NCBI GenBank assembly: GCA_947505055.1 | Contig: CANNLO010000077.1 | Span: 1-15,230 of the forward strand | Reading direction: 5' to 3' | From: Methylococcaceae bacterium | Lineage (GTDB): Bacteria; Pseudomonadota; Gammaproteobacteria; Methylococcales; Methylomonadaceae | DNA length: 15,230 nucleotides | In this document: positions 6,809-15,008 of the stretch, piece by piece | How positions within the stretch are numbered: position 1 is the first letter of the stretch | Layout: the number at the start of each line of letters is the position of its first letter | Program-made: the position numbers and the translations under genes | Notes under the pieces: generated by a model | What the model was told of the DNA's origin: nothing | Databases searched by the model: none | The model's input: only the letters and a program-made list of their open reading frames with translations

Positions 6809-7255
6809 TTAATGTCTCTCGGCTAATATCTGATGAGCGGCCAGTAAGGCCAGTTCGTATCCTGTTGCGCCCAATCCGCAAATAACGCCTTGGGCAATAT
6901 CTGAGAAATAGGAGTGTTTTCTAAAAGGTTCACGTGCATGGACGTTTGATAAATGAACCTCTATAAAGGGGATTCGGGTTGCCAGCAATGCGTCACGAAG
7001 CGCGACGCTGGTATGGGTAAAAGCAGCTGGATTGATAATTATAAAATCAACCTGTGCCTGATAAGCGTCATGTATCAATTCTACAATTTGGTGTTCTGCA
7101 TTGCTTTGATGAAAGTTAAGCTGATGATCAAGTTCGGCGGCTTTTTGTTCAAGATTGTGTTTTATGTCGGCAAGAGTCTGATTGCCGTAAAGAGTAGGTT
7201 CGCGTATGCCCAACAGGTTTAAATTCGGCCCATTCAAAACGGTAATTGTCGCCAT
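6809..7255 (-). CDS. aroQ: 3-dehydroquinate dehydratase, type II
   Basis: Third step of the shikimate pathway: trans-dehydration of 3-dehydroquinate, cytosolic dodecamer. The 148-residue protein shows the type II signature: [13 protein letters not shown] (8-20), catalytic Tyr23 in TLYGNQ with Arg18 nearby, the [16 protein letters not shown] segment (49-64), [17 protein letters not shown] (74-90) and IEVHLSN with catalytic His101. I chose the ATG at 7255, which fits the family N-terminus. A TTG one codon earlier (7258) is possible. The ribosome binding site is weak (AAGA). First gene of aroQ-accB-accC, downstream of the thiol-disulfide genes as I recall for Pseudomonas. A plausible promoter lies at 7299-7327. 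Confidence 0.96.
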   Translation of the reverse strand: MATITVLNGPNLNLLGIREPTLYGNQTLADIKHNLEQKAAELDHQLNFHQSNAEHQIVELIHDAYQAQVDFIIINPAAFTHTSVALRDALLATRIPFIEVHLSNVHAREPFRKHSYFSDIAQGVICGLGATGYELALLAAHQILAERH

Positions 7256-7298
7256 CAATCTTGCAGTCAGTAAAGGTTAAAGAAGCATTTGACTGTTA

Positions 7299-7327
7299 AT
7301 TCTGCCCAATTTGTCGGGTTTTGTCCA
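7299..7327 (-). promoter_or_regulatory. candidate sigma-70 promoter for aroQ-accB-accC
   Basis: On the minus strand TGGACA (7327-7322) and CAGAAT (7304-7299) are separated by 17 bases, giving five and four matches to the -35 and -10 consensus. Transcription would begin near 7292, leaving a leader of about 37 bases. The 144-bp gap to the TlpA-like gene makes a separate promoter plausible, but this is only pattern matching. Confidence 0.3.
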
Positions 7328-7399
7328 GATATTCTGTTTTTAGCAAAAGATGACGACAGAATTCAAGTTGTTTGAAGTTGTTATCTGCACAATGAGGAT

Positions 7400-7915
7400 T
7401 TATTGTAATAGCGGCTTAACGATGTCTAATAGACGTTCTTTAGAAAGCTCTCCTGGATTCGTATGTATGATTTGGCCTTTCCTGTTGACAATGATGGTAT
7501 AAGGAACAGCTTGAACAAGATTGCCTAATTGTTTGGCCAGAGCGATTCCATTTTCACCGCCCAACAAAATTGGAAAATTTATTTTTGTGCTGGATGCGAA
7601 CTCGGCGACAGGTTCTTTATCATCTAAAGCTATACCAATAAACTGCAGTCCTCGATCTTCGTATTGTGTTTGCATGGTGACAAAATCCGGGATTTCTTTC
7701 AGGCAGGGTGTACACCAGGTTGCCCAGAAATTAATAACCAAGACTTTGTCTTTCCATTCGGAAATATTGTGTTGCTGGTCGGACAGGTCGAGCAAGCTAA
7801 AGGCTGGCAAAGGAGTAGCATAGGTTTTTTCGCTGGCCGTAGAAAAATGCCGGGTTGTTAAGCCCAGAATCAGAGCCATGATTGCAAGGCTAAAAATTAA
7901 TGCTGTTTTTTTCAT
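7400..7915 (-). CDS. TlpA/ResA-like membrane-anchored thiol-disulfide oxidoreductase
   Basis: Thioredoxin-fold protein expected to face the periplasm, held by an uncleaved N-terminal helix (about residues 4-21). The 171 residues carry the active site WCTPC (Cys68, Cys71) in NFWATWCTPCLKEIP. The peroxiredoxin-like LGGENGIALAKQLG segment follows, then the cis-proline motif AVPYT (Pro138) and a VNRKGQI strand, all typical of the TlpA/ResA/CcmG group. Its ATG overlaps the dsbD stop as ATGA, so translation is coupled to DsbD, the transmembrane protein that normally keeps such partners reduced. Likely clients are apocytochrome c or copper-site proteins, by inference. It is not classified more finely because no CcmG-specific neighbour genes are present. 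Confidence 0.9.
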   Translation of the reverse strand: MKKTALIFSLAIMALILGLTTRHFSTASEKTYATPLPAFSLLDLSDQQHNISEWKDKVLVINFWATWCTPCLKEIPDFVTMQTQYEDRGLQFIGIALDDKEPVAEFASSTKINFPILLGGENGIALAKQLGNLVQAVPYTIIVNRKGQIIHTNPGELSKERLLDIVKPLLQ

Positions 7916-10146
7916 GAGCTGACCATTTGTGGCGATTTAAGAAAACGAAGTGACTTAATAAATGTATCGACATCCTGATAACCTATCACACGGAAGGCGG
8001 TTTTTTCCTGACGATCCAAGCCAAAAAACAAAATCGCTGGGGGGCCGATCAGTTTAAATTTGGCAAGCAGTGCTTGATCATCATCGGAATTTTTTGTGAC
8101 ATCGACTTGCAATAACACAACATCGCCAAGTTCTTTTTTTACACGTGGGTCAGCAAAGGTATAGGCTTCCATTTCCTTACACGAGATACACCAGTCAGCG
8201 TAAAAATCAACCATCACCAACTGATGTTGTTCTGAGGCTTGATTGATTCGCGATTCCAGTGAGGCTAATGTGTTGATTCGCTCGAAAATGATTTTGGTTT
8301 CTGCTACTTGCGTAGTGTTTGATCCCAGTCCTTGCAAGGGTTTCAAGGGATTGCTGTTGCCAATGCTAAAGCCGATTAACAATAATAAACCGTAAGAAAG
8401 CATCATTAAGCCCATGCCTTTCCATAGTTTTCGCCAGCCTGAACTGTTCTCGGGTAATGGATCAATAGCGCTGAGATAAATCGCCGGTAATATCAAGAGC
8501 ATGGCCCAGAGCAGCATAATGATGGTTCCCGGTAAAATGCGGCTAAGCATCCACACGGCGACGGCCAGCATAATGACGCCGAACGCTGCTTTGGTGGAGT
8601 TAAGCCAGTTGCCGGCCTTGGGCAATAATTTTCCTGCAGATGCGCCTAACAAGAGTAGCGGAACACCCATACCCAAGCCCAAAGCGAACAAGGCGCTACC
8701 TCCGAGAATAGCGTCGCCGGTTTGTCCGATATAAATTAGCGCACCGGCCAAGGGTGCGGCGACACAGGGGCCAACGATCAGTGAAGACAGCGAACCCATG
8801 ATGGCTGCACCCCACAGCGAACCATCACGATGTCTTTCACTGGAATTATGCAGTTTAGCCTGTAAGGATTTAGGTACTTCCAGATGGTAAAAACCAAACA
8901 TGGACAGAGACAGTATTACAAAAATTGCACTGAACAGGCCGATAATCCAGGGTTGTTGGAATGTGGTCTGCAGATTGCTCCCGAACAAGGCGGCAAGTAT
9001 ACCAAACACAGTATAAGTGAAGGCTGAGGCTACTACATAACTGAGTGACAGTAAAAAAGCCCTGAACGTAGTGATACGGTTACCGTTGCCTACGATAATG
9101 CCCGATAAAATCGGAATCATGGGGAAAATGCACGGAGTCAGCGATAACAATAAGCCGAAACCAAAAAAGCTGAACAGAGTTCCCATCAAGCTGTCTTTGC
9201 GCAGGGATTGTACTATTTGATCTTGTTCAGATAAGGGTTGCTCAGTGACTTGTTGGATTGAAGGTTGGAGAGCTACCGGCAAGGTCAGGTCAATTTTTTT
9301 GCTCATCGGAGGATAGCAAATACCACGATCAGCGCAACCCTGATATTTTGCCTGCAAGCTAAGGTTTAGCTCTGCCAGGTTGGAGCGGTTAAGAGGCAGG
9401 TCAAAGTCGAGTAAGGTATGAAAAATTTCAACTTGTCCGAAAGCCTCATCATGCTTGGGCGTACCGTGCGGAATGTCATAACTGCCTAGGGTTACTCCGT
9501 CAGCATTTATTAATTCAAGCTGGAACTTTTCCCGATATAAGTAATAGCCCTTGGCAATATGCCAGTTAACATTTAGCGTATGATCATCCTTTACTGAAGC
9601 GAAAAATTCAAAAGCCTGTTCCGGGGGTAGAAGTTCCTCTTCAATTGCAGCTGATTTAAGGCCTTGAGCACCTTTTAGTAATTGTTTGATAGGATCAATT
9701 TTACTTGCAACTGGCGAGGGCAGATTTAGTGCAAAGGTGGTTTTTTGAGGCGGATAACAAATGCCTTTATCGGCACAGCCCTGATATTGCACAGAAAGTT
9801 GCAGTGATGTGGCACCGTTCTCAACAGTCAAAGACAGCGGTATATTGAGCGTATTTCGATAAATAACAACATTCCCGAAATTTTCGTCGTGCTTGTCGAG
9901 GCCTTTTGGAAAGGCGGGTATGCCTAGCTGGATTTGTTGAGTTTTGGATTCGATGCGAATTTTTTTACTGTAAAGATAATAACCTTCTGCAATGTTCCAG
10001 GTAACTTCAATCTGATCGGCTGCAATGGCTTTTGCTGTTACTTTGAAGGCCTCCTCAGGTGGCAGAATTTCGTCTGCGTTCAACGCAAAAGCGGCTTGGC
10101 TAAATAGCGATAATAAACAGAGAAAAATTATTTTAAGGAATGGCAT
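7912..10146 (-). CDS. dsbD: thiol:disulfide interchange protein DsbD with duplicated N-terminal domain
   Basis: Carries electrons from cytosolic thioredoxin across the inner membrane to periplasmic thiol proteins. From the ATG at 10146 the product is 744 residues, well above the usual ~565-600. The order is: signal peptide (to about AFA-22); alpha domain 1 with GCADKGICYPP (Cys124, Cys130); alpha domain 2 with GCADRGICYPP (Cys271, Cys277); the eight-helix membrane core with TPCIFP (Cys339) and GPCVAAPL (Cys461); and a C-terminal thioredoxin-like domain with WCISC (Cys653, Cys656). Both alpha domains begin with LPPE-AF and share GYYLY and KHDE-FG, so this is a tandem duplication. The ATG lies inside the end of cutA (19-base overlap) with GGAT upstream; an in-frame TTG at 10158 has no ribosome binding site. 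It overlaps the TlpA-like gene by four bases. Confidence 0.96.
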   Translation of the reverse strand: MPFLKIIFLCLLSLFSQAAFALNADEILPPEEAFKVTAKAIAADQIEVTWNIAEGYYLYSKKIRIESKTQQIQLGIPAFPKGLDKHDENFGNVVIYRNTLNIPLSLTVENGATSLQLSVQYQGCADKGICYPPQKTTFALNLPSPVASKIDPIKQLLKGAQGLKSAAIEEELLPPEQAFEFFASVKDDHTLNVNWHIAKGYYLYREKFQLELINADGVTLGSYDIPHGTPKHDEAFGQVEIFHTLLDFDLPLNRSNLAELNLSLQAKYQGCADRGICYPPMSKKIDLTLPVALQPSIQQVTEQPLSEQDQIVQSLRKDSLMGTLFSFFGFGLLLSLTPCIFPMIPILSGIIVGNGNRITTFRAFLLSLSYVVASAFTYTVFGILAALFGSNLQTTFQQPWIIGLFSAIFVILSLSMFGFYHLEVPKSLQAKLHNSSERHRDGSLWGAAIMGSLSSLIVGPCVAAPLAGALIYIGQTGDAILGGSALFALGLGMGVPLLLLGASAGKLLPKAGNWLNSTKAAFGVIMLAVAVWMLSRILPGTIIMLLWAMLLILPAIYLSAIDPLPENSSGWRKLWKGMGLMMLSYGLLLLIGFSIGNSNPLKPLQGLGSNTTQVAETKIIFERINTLASLESRINQASEQHQLVMVDFYADWCISCKEMEAYTFADPRVKKELGDVVLLQVDVTKNSDDDQALLAKFKLIGPPAILFFGLDRQEKTAFRVIGYQDVDTFIKSLRFLKSPQMVSS

Positions 10147-10454
10147 GAATCGATCCAATGCAGATATTCAGGTAAACCGCGCTCAATTGGCACGGCAATT
10201 ATTTCGGGTAGTTCGTAAGGATGTAAATCTTGAATAGTCGTTTCGATGAGTTCGTAATTGTTGTTATGAGCTTTAATCAGTAGTAGTTGTTCAGTGGTTG
10301 ATTCTACTTGTCCTTTCCAGGAATAAACAGAGGTAATGCCCGGCAAAATATTCACGCAGGCGGCCTTGTTGGTATCTACCAGTCGCCTGGCAATTTTTTC
10401 AGCGGTGTCTTTATCCGGGCACGTGCACAAGATTATTAGGTGGTTAGCAGGCAT
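10128..10454 (-). CDS. cutA: divalent-cation tolerance protein CutA
   Basis: Small trimeric protein linked to copper and divalent-cation tolerance; the biochemical role is still debated. From the ATG at 10454 the product is 108 residues and matches the family throughout: IILCTCPDKDTAEKIARRL (7-25), AACVNILPGITSVYSWKG (31-48), LLLIKA (57-62) and HPYELPEIIAVPI (78-90), then YLHWI near the end. An in-frame TTG at 10481, with AGGA nine bases upstream, would add nine residues and has the better ribosome binding site. The ATG fits typical family N-termini better. Its end overlaps dsbD, a linkage also found in E. coli (cutA-dsbD), and fxsA diverges from it. Confidence 0.94.
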   Translation of the reverse strand: MPANHLIILCTCPDKDTAEKIARRLVDTNKAACVNILPGITSVYSWKGQVESTTEQLLLIKAHNNNYELIETTIQDLHPYELPEIIAVPIERGLPEYLHWIDSCHSLK

Positions 10455-10555
10455 GTTAAAAAGATTATAAGTTGGAGCCAACAGATATTATCCTAGAAAT
10501 TAAGCCGGATTGCCCTTATATTGTAGCGACTATGATTACAGCAAGAGCATTTTAG

Positions 10556-10993
10556 ATGAAAATTTTTCAAACACTATTTTTGGTCGTTCTGATTATTCCA
10601 TTTGCAGAAATATATTTATTGATACAAGTGGGTAGTATTATTGGTCCTTTTTCAACCATTCTATTGGTGGTGTTTACCGCAGTACTAGGTGCCTGGTTAT
10701 TGAAACAGCAAGGCTTTGCAACGTTTCAACGATTTCAGGAAAGTTTGGCACAGGGTGTTATTCCAGCTTATGAAATGATTGAAGGACCTATTATTCTGGT
10801 AGGTGGTGCTTTGTTGCTAACACCTGGTTTTATTACTGATATTATTGGCTTTGCCTGTTTAATACCGCAGTTACGTCGAAAAATTGCCCAGTTTGTTATT
10901 GAAAATTATCTGGTTAAGGCTGAGGCGTATGGTCAGCAAGCAAAGACGGCTGAAAATAACGTACTGGAAGGTGAATTTCGTAAAGAAGAATAA
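10556..10993 (+). CDS. fxsA: FxsA family inner-membrane protein
   Basis: Integral membrane protein of the FxsA family, named in E. coli for relieving F-plasmid exclusion of phage T7 when overexpressed; its native role is not settled. The 145 residues show hydrophobic segments at about 4-25, 29-48 and 77-103. The family signatures are PFAEIYLLIQVG (15-26), VLGAWLLKQQG (43-53) and GALLLTPGFITDIIGF (84-99). The C-terminal ~40 residues are hydrophilic and charged. AAGAG lies eight bases before the ATG. It is divergent from cutA across about 100 bp and ends at a strong bidirectional terminator shared with the next gene. fxsA also lies near cutA-dsbD in E. coli. Confidence 0.93.
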   Translation: MKIFQTLFLVVLIIPFAEIYLLIQVGSIIGPFSTILLVVFTAVLGAWLLKQQGFATFQRFQESLAQGVIPAYEMIEGPIILVGGALLLTPGFITDIIGFACLIPQLRRKIAQFVIENYLVKAEAYGQQAKTAENNVLEGEFRKEE

Positions 10994-11011
10994 AAGTAAA
11001 GGCCGAAGATT

Positions 11012-11051
11012 AAAGGCACCAGGCTAATCTTGAATTTAGCCTGGTGCCTTT
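11012..11051. terminator. bidirectional intrinsic terminator
   Basis: A perfect 16-base inverted repeat: AAAGGCACCAGGCTAA (11012-11027) and its complement TTAGCCTGGTGCCTTT (11036-11051), with an 8-base loop. A run of A before and T after the GC-rich stem allows termination on both strands. It sits between the convergent ends of fxsA and the DUF2892 gene. Confidence 0.92.
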
Positions 11052-11056
11052 ATAGC

Positions 11057-11302
11057 TTAACTTTCTGAAGAAGTTGTTTCTTCAGCTCCGCAAGTATTTT
11101 TGTTCATGCCTGAATAAACCGGGCACCAGCCTGAATAACCTGTTGCGGTAAGAACTAAGCCTACCAACAAGAGTAAAACTTCGCCGCCGGGCACGAAAAG
11201 TGAAATGACCAGAAGCGCTACGCCTGCGTATAAGCGGTATTTTTTTTCTTTTTCGCAAACATTGTGTTCAAATTTAAGCATACGTTTAAAATCAAAATTC
11301 AT
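11057..11302 (-). CDS. DUF2892 family small inner-membrane protein
   Basis: An 81-residue protein with a short charged N-terminus containing NVCEKEKKYRLYAG. Two hydrophobic helices follow (about 25-38 and 42-56), then the family ending TGYSGWCPVY...NTCG (Cys60, Cys71). This layout is that of DUF2892, a domain found alone or fused to rhodanese domains, with no established biochemical role. A clear AGAGGAT ribosome binding site precedes the ATG, and a consensus -10 box lies upstream. It is transcribed alone: terminator downstream, uvrD diverging upstream. The conserved cysteines hint at thiol or metal chemistry, but that is speculation. Confidence 0.88.
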   Translation of the reverse strand: MNFDFKRMLKFEHNVCEKEKKYRLYAGVALLVISLFVPGGEVLLLLVGLVLTATGYSGWCPVYSGMNKNTCGAEETTSSES

Positions 11303-11328
11303 CTTAATATCCTCTATGTGTAGTTATT

Positions 11329-11334
11329 ATTATA
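11329..11334 (-). promoter_or_regulatory. candidate -10 box for the DUF2892 gene
   Basis: On the minus strand a perfect TATAAT lies 26 bases before the ATG at 11302, so transcription would begin near 11322 with a ~20-base leader containing the GAGG ribosome binding site. No convincing -35 hexamer is seen at the right distance. Confidence 0.4.
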
Positions 11335-11439
11335 TTTAATAAGCAATGGTTCAGTCTGTCATTAATGAACCTGTTGCAATATACACAGCTCCAAAAAATG
11401 TGCAAGTGAAAAAAATTCCAACAGTAGGTACTTTAAGTA

Positions 11440-13617
11440 ATGGATGTAACTTCAATAATTGACCCTTTAAACGATGCCCAGCGCGCAGCAGTGACTGCGC
11501 CTTCTCAGGCTATGCTGGTTTTGGCCGGTGCCGGTAGCGGTAAAACCCGTGTTTTAGTGCATCGTATTGCCTGGCAGATTCAGGTTTTGGGAGTTTCGGC
11601 GCACAGTATTCTGGCGGTAACTTTTACTAATAAAGCGGCCAGGGAAATGCGTGGCAGAATTGAGGATTTACTCAATATGTCTGCGCAATCCATGTGGATA
11701 GGGACTTTTCACGGTGTGGCGCATCGCTTGTTAAGGCGTCATGCCGTGCAGGCAAAATTACCTGAAACCTTTCAGGTGATGGATTCCGGTGATCAGTTAC
11801 GGGTTATCAAGCGGCTGTTAAGCGCGCTGAATCTCGACGCTGACAAGTGGCCACCGCGCCAGGTGCAATGGTATATCAACGCACAAAAAGATGAAGGTAT
11901 TCGGGCTCGGCATACCATGGAAAGCTTTGATCCCTATCAACGGCAAATGTTGATTATCTATAAAGCTTACGAAGAGCTTTGTGATCGTTCCGGACTGGTT
12001 GATTTTGCCGAATTGTTATTAAGAGCACATGAATTATTACGCGATAACGAAGACGTTTTAGCGTTTTATCAGCAACGTTTCAGGCAGGTTCATGTTGATG
12101 AGTTTCAGGATACCAACACCATACAATATGCCTGGTTGCGTTTACTGACCGAAGGCAAAGACAATATTTTTGTCGTGGGTGATGACGATCAATCCATTTA
12201 CGGCTGGCGCGGTGCAAAAATTGAAAACATCTACAGTTTTCAAAAACATTATCCTAACCATCAGGTTATAAAGCTGGAGCAGAATTATCGTTCGACCGGA
12301 CATATTCTTAAAGCGGCTAACCAGGTGATTAGTGTCAATGACGGCCGCATGGGCAAGGAACTGTGGACGGATGCCGGTGACGGCGATTTGATTTCCTTGT
12401 ATGCAGCTTTTAATGAACAGGACGAAGCTCATTTTGTGGTCGAGCGCATCAGAGCTTGGGTGAGCGAGGGCGGCAAGCGAACAGATGTGGCCATTCTCTA
12501 CCGCTCCAATGCCCAATCCCGTCAGTTTGAAGAAAGATTGATGACCACCAGCACACCCTACCGTGTTTATGGCGGCTTACGCTTTTTTGAACGTATGGAA
12601 ATTAAAAATGCGCTGGCTTATTTAAGGTTAATGTCCAATCGCAATGACGACGCTTCGTTTGAGCGGGTGATTAATACGCCAACGCGTGGCATAGGTGCAA
12701 AAACTATCGATGACATTCGTAACATAGCCCGTGATCAAAGTCTGTCTTTATGGGCTTCTGCCATCGTGCTGATAAATCAGCGCACGCTCTCTGCCAGGGC
12801 AACCAATGCCTTGATCGGGTTTTTGGAATTGATCAAGCAATTTGACGGACTTGCCACGGACCTTGAACTTTACGAAAAGGTCAAACTGGTAGTCGAAAAA
12901 AGTGGCCTGATCGAGTTATATCAAAAAGATAAAGCCGACAAAGGCGAAGAAAAAGTAGAAAATCTGGAAGAGCTGGTCAATGCCGCGCGACTTTTTGATG
13001 CCACCGTTATTGGTGATCAGGAAGATACAGAAAATCTGGGTGAGCTGGATATGTTTTTAGCCAATGCGACTCTGGAATCCGGAGACATGCAAGGTGACGA
13101 GTTTGATGATTGTGTGCAATTGATGACTTTGCATTCTGCCAAAGGACTTGAATTTAAACAGGTATTTCTGGTTGGGCTAGAAGAAGGCTTATTTCCGTCC
13201 CAACAGTCGGTCGATGACGTAGGAAGACTGGAGGAAGAACGCAGGCTTTGCTATGTCGGCATTACCCGCGCCATGCAACAATTGTATCTGACCTATGCCG
13301 AGTCCAGACGTTTATATGGAAGGGAAACCAACCCCAGGCCGTCGCGTTTTTTGCGTGAAATTCCGACTGAACATTTGCAGGAAGTCAGAGTACGAGCAAC
13401 AGTGACGCGACCGGTAACTTCAGTTAAAGTTAAATCACTGTCTTTGCAAGCGACAGGAAAATACAAGCTGGGGCAACGGGTTAGCCATGTTAAATTCGGA
13501 GAAGGTATCGTGTTACAAATGGAAGGTGAGGGTGCCCAAGAAAGAGTGCAGATCAATTTTAAACAGACCGGCAGTAAGTGGTTGATGCTCGCTTATGCGC
13601 AATTGGATGAGTTATAG
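11440..13617 (+). CDS. uvrD: DNA helicase II (UvrD)
   Basis: Superfamily 1A 3'-5' helicase for nucleotide excision repair and methyl-directed mismatch repair. The 725 residues are close to E. coli UvrD (720). Helicase motifs appear in order: Q-motif region LNDAQRAAV (10-18), Walker A GAGSGKTR (30-37), motif Ia AVTFTNKAAREM (59-70), Walker B VDEFQDTN (219-226), motif III GDDDQSIYGWRGA (247-259), motif IV QNYRST, motif V TLHSAKGLEF and motif VI CYVGITRA. The C-terminus (GQRVSHVKFGEGIVL...) is the Tudor-like domain that in E. coli contacts RNA polymerase, supporting UvrD over Rep or PcrA. It is monocistronic: the DUF2892 gene diverges upstream and the HD-GYP gene converges 32 bases downstream. 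Confidence 0.97.
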   Translation: MDVTSIIDPLNDAQRAAVTAPSQAMLVLAGAGSGKTRVLVHRIAWQIQVLGVSAHSILAVTFTNKAAREMRGRIEDLLNMSAQSMWIGTFHGVAHRLLRRHAVQAKLPETFQVMDSGDQLRVIKRLLSALNLDADKWPPRQVQWYINAQKDEGIRARHTMESFDPYQRQMLIIYKAYEELCDRSGLVDFAELLLRAHELLRDNEDVLAFYQQRFRQVHVDEFQDTNTIQYAWLRLLTEGKDNIFVVGDDDQSIYGWRGAKIENIYSFQKHYPNHQVIKLEQNYRSTGHILKAANQVISVNDGRMGKELWTDAGDGDLISLYAAFNEQDEAHFVVERIRAWVSEGGKRTDVAILYRSNAQSRQFEERLMTTSTPYRVYGGLRFFERMEIKNALAYLRLMSNRNDDASFERVINTPTRGIGAKTIDDIRNIARDQSLSLWASAIVLINQRTLSARATNALIGFLELIKQFDGLATDLELYEKVKLVVEKSGLIELYQKDKADKGEEKVENLEELVNAARLFDATVIGDQEDTENLGELDMFLANATLESGDMQGDEFDDCVQLMTLHSAKGLEFKQVFLVGLEEGLFPSQQSVDDVGRLEEERRLCYVGITRAMQQLYLTYAESRRLYGRETNPRPSRFLREIPTEHLQEVRVRATVTRPVTSVKVKSLSLQATGKYKLGQRVSHVKFGEGIVLQMEGEGAQERVQINFKQTGSKWLMLAYAQLDEL

Positions 13618-13649
13618 TTCATGGGGTAATTGCGAGTTAAGGATTTTAT

Positions 13650-14783
13650 TTAGCTGTAATTATCTTGGTAATATTTGCCGATAGTGCTTATTTCTTCAGC
13701 ATTATTTACGATGGCATTGACACAGTCAGTATCGAGTTTACCTGCACGAGCCATCTTTTTTAGTTCTTCAAAAGCGTCTGGAACAGACCAGGCCTCTTTG
13801 TAGGGGCGCATACTGGTGAGAGCGTCATAAATATCCGCAACAGTTACGATCCGAGCTTCAAGAGGTATTGCCTTGCCTTTTAAACCATTGGGGTAACCAG
13901 AGCCATCAAGGAATTCATGATGACAGCCAACGATATTGGTCATGACTTTGGTATCGGGCAGATGTTGAACAGCGAAATCTCCGAGTATCTTTATTACGAT
14001 ATCCTGACCTTTTGTGACGTGGGACTCCATGATCAGACGTTCATTAGCGTCTAGTTTGCCTTTTTTCAGAAGTATGCTGTCAGGTATGCCAATCTTTCCT
14101 ATGTCATGTAATGGCGCAAAAAGGAATATGTGTTCAATGAATTCGTCACTCAGTTTGTAGATTGGAGCGAGAGATTTAGCAATGATTCTTGAGTATCGAG
14201 CCATACGTTCCAAGTGACTGCCGGTCTCAAAATCCCGTAAGTTTGCAAAATCGCGCGCTAACTTTGCCGAGGCGATAATTGAACGAACAGCAGCGAGCTC
14301 GCTAGAAATAGACATATTGATCAGGCTGGCATAAAGACCAAGATCACGCTGAACCACTGGCGTAAATGCGGTTTGCTCTAAGGAGTCAAAAAAGATGAAT
14401 CCAATAAATGCGCTGTTGTCGTAGATCGGTAAGGTAAAAGATGAACGGTAGCCTTGCTGCAACAGCCAAGCTGAATGTAACGAATTTGATTTGATAACAT
14501 CTTGAATTTCGTTAATTACTCGAGGTTCACCGCTTTTGGCGATTTTGAGCAATGAAGGACTGTCGGAAAGCTTGAAATCATAGGCTGTAATTGCATGGCC
14601 TTGATGGGTGCTATTTAGAAATGTTTTAAGTTGGTCCTGTTCAGCATCGTAAATTGCGCAAGCAATGCGGTGTACGGTTGGGAGTGTAGTCAAAATCCTT
14701 TCATGAAGATAGCCGATCCTCTCGTTTAGTGAACCTGGAGTTTCAAAAAGATGTGGAACAAAGTTTTGTTGGTAAGTCGGCAT
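13650..14783 (-). CDS. GAF and HD-GYP domain protein, probable cyclic-di-GMP phosphodiesterase
   Basis: Probable signalling enzyme that hydrolyses cyclic di-GMP. Of 377 residues, about 20-165 form a GAF-like sensor domain (RIACAIYDAEQDQLKTF, GYRSSFTLPIYDNSAFIGF). The C-terminal half is an HD-GYP domain: HLERMARYS (190-198), LHDIGKIGIPD (225-235, with His226 and Asp227), His255, HHEFLDGSGYP (288-298) and ADIYDALTSMRPYK (316-329). All metal ligands and the GYP triplet are present, so activity is expected. The ligand of the GAF domain is unknown. No membrane helix or receiver domain is seen, so the protein is cytosolic. It is convergent with uvrD and separated by 225 bp from the amidohydrolase gene upstream. 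AGGT lies eight bases before the ATG. Confidence 0.93.
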   Translation of the reverse strand: MPTYQQNFVPHLFETPGSLNERIGYLHERILTTLPTVHRIACAIYDAEQDQLKTFLNSTHQGHAITAYDFKLSDSPSLLKIAKSGEPRVINEIQDVIKSNSLHSAWLLQQGYRSSFTLPIYDNSAFIGFIFFDSLEQTAFTPVVQRDLGLYASLINMSISSELAAVRSIIASAKLARDFANLRDFETGSHLERMARYSRIIAKSLAPIYKLSDEFIEHIFLFAPLHDIGKIGIPDSILLKKGKLDANERLIMESHVTKGQDIVIKILGDFAVQHLPDTKVMTNIVGCHHEFLDGSGYPNGLKGKAIPLEARIVTVADIYDALTSMRPYKEAWSVPDAFEELKKMARAGKLDTDCVNAIVNNAEEISTIGKYYQDNYS

Positions 14784-15008
14784 TATCGTTGACCTGGTTA
14801 TAAAATGGTACTTGGTGATTGGAACAGATAGACTATGGGATACACTCGATATTGGTTAATTTAGGTTGTAGTTGTGGCTTATCTTGTTTTTGGCTTTAAG
14901 GTTGGATTTGGGAATATTTTGTACCTATTTGCCAATTTCAAAAGCAACTTTCATATTTAAAGTTAAAGTATCAATCTCTGGATAAGTATTTACAAGATTA
15001 TTTAGTAT

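Noticed and set aside
10482..10555. Promoter for fxsA in the cutA-fxsA gap (TTGCCC with TATGAT)
   Set aside because: The two hexamers are only 15 bases apart, too close for a confident sigma-70 promoter.
13618..13649. Terminator between uvrD and the HD-GYP gene
   Set aside because: No inverted repeat with a T-tract is visible in the 32 bases.
14784..15008. Search for a promoter or small RNA in the 225-bp gap before the HD-GYP gene
   Set aside because: AT-rich with several loose -10-like strings (for example TATAAC near 14800) but no well-spaced -35 partner and no clear hairpin, so nothing is called.
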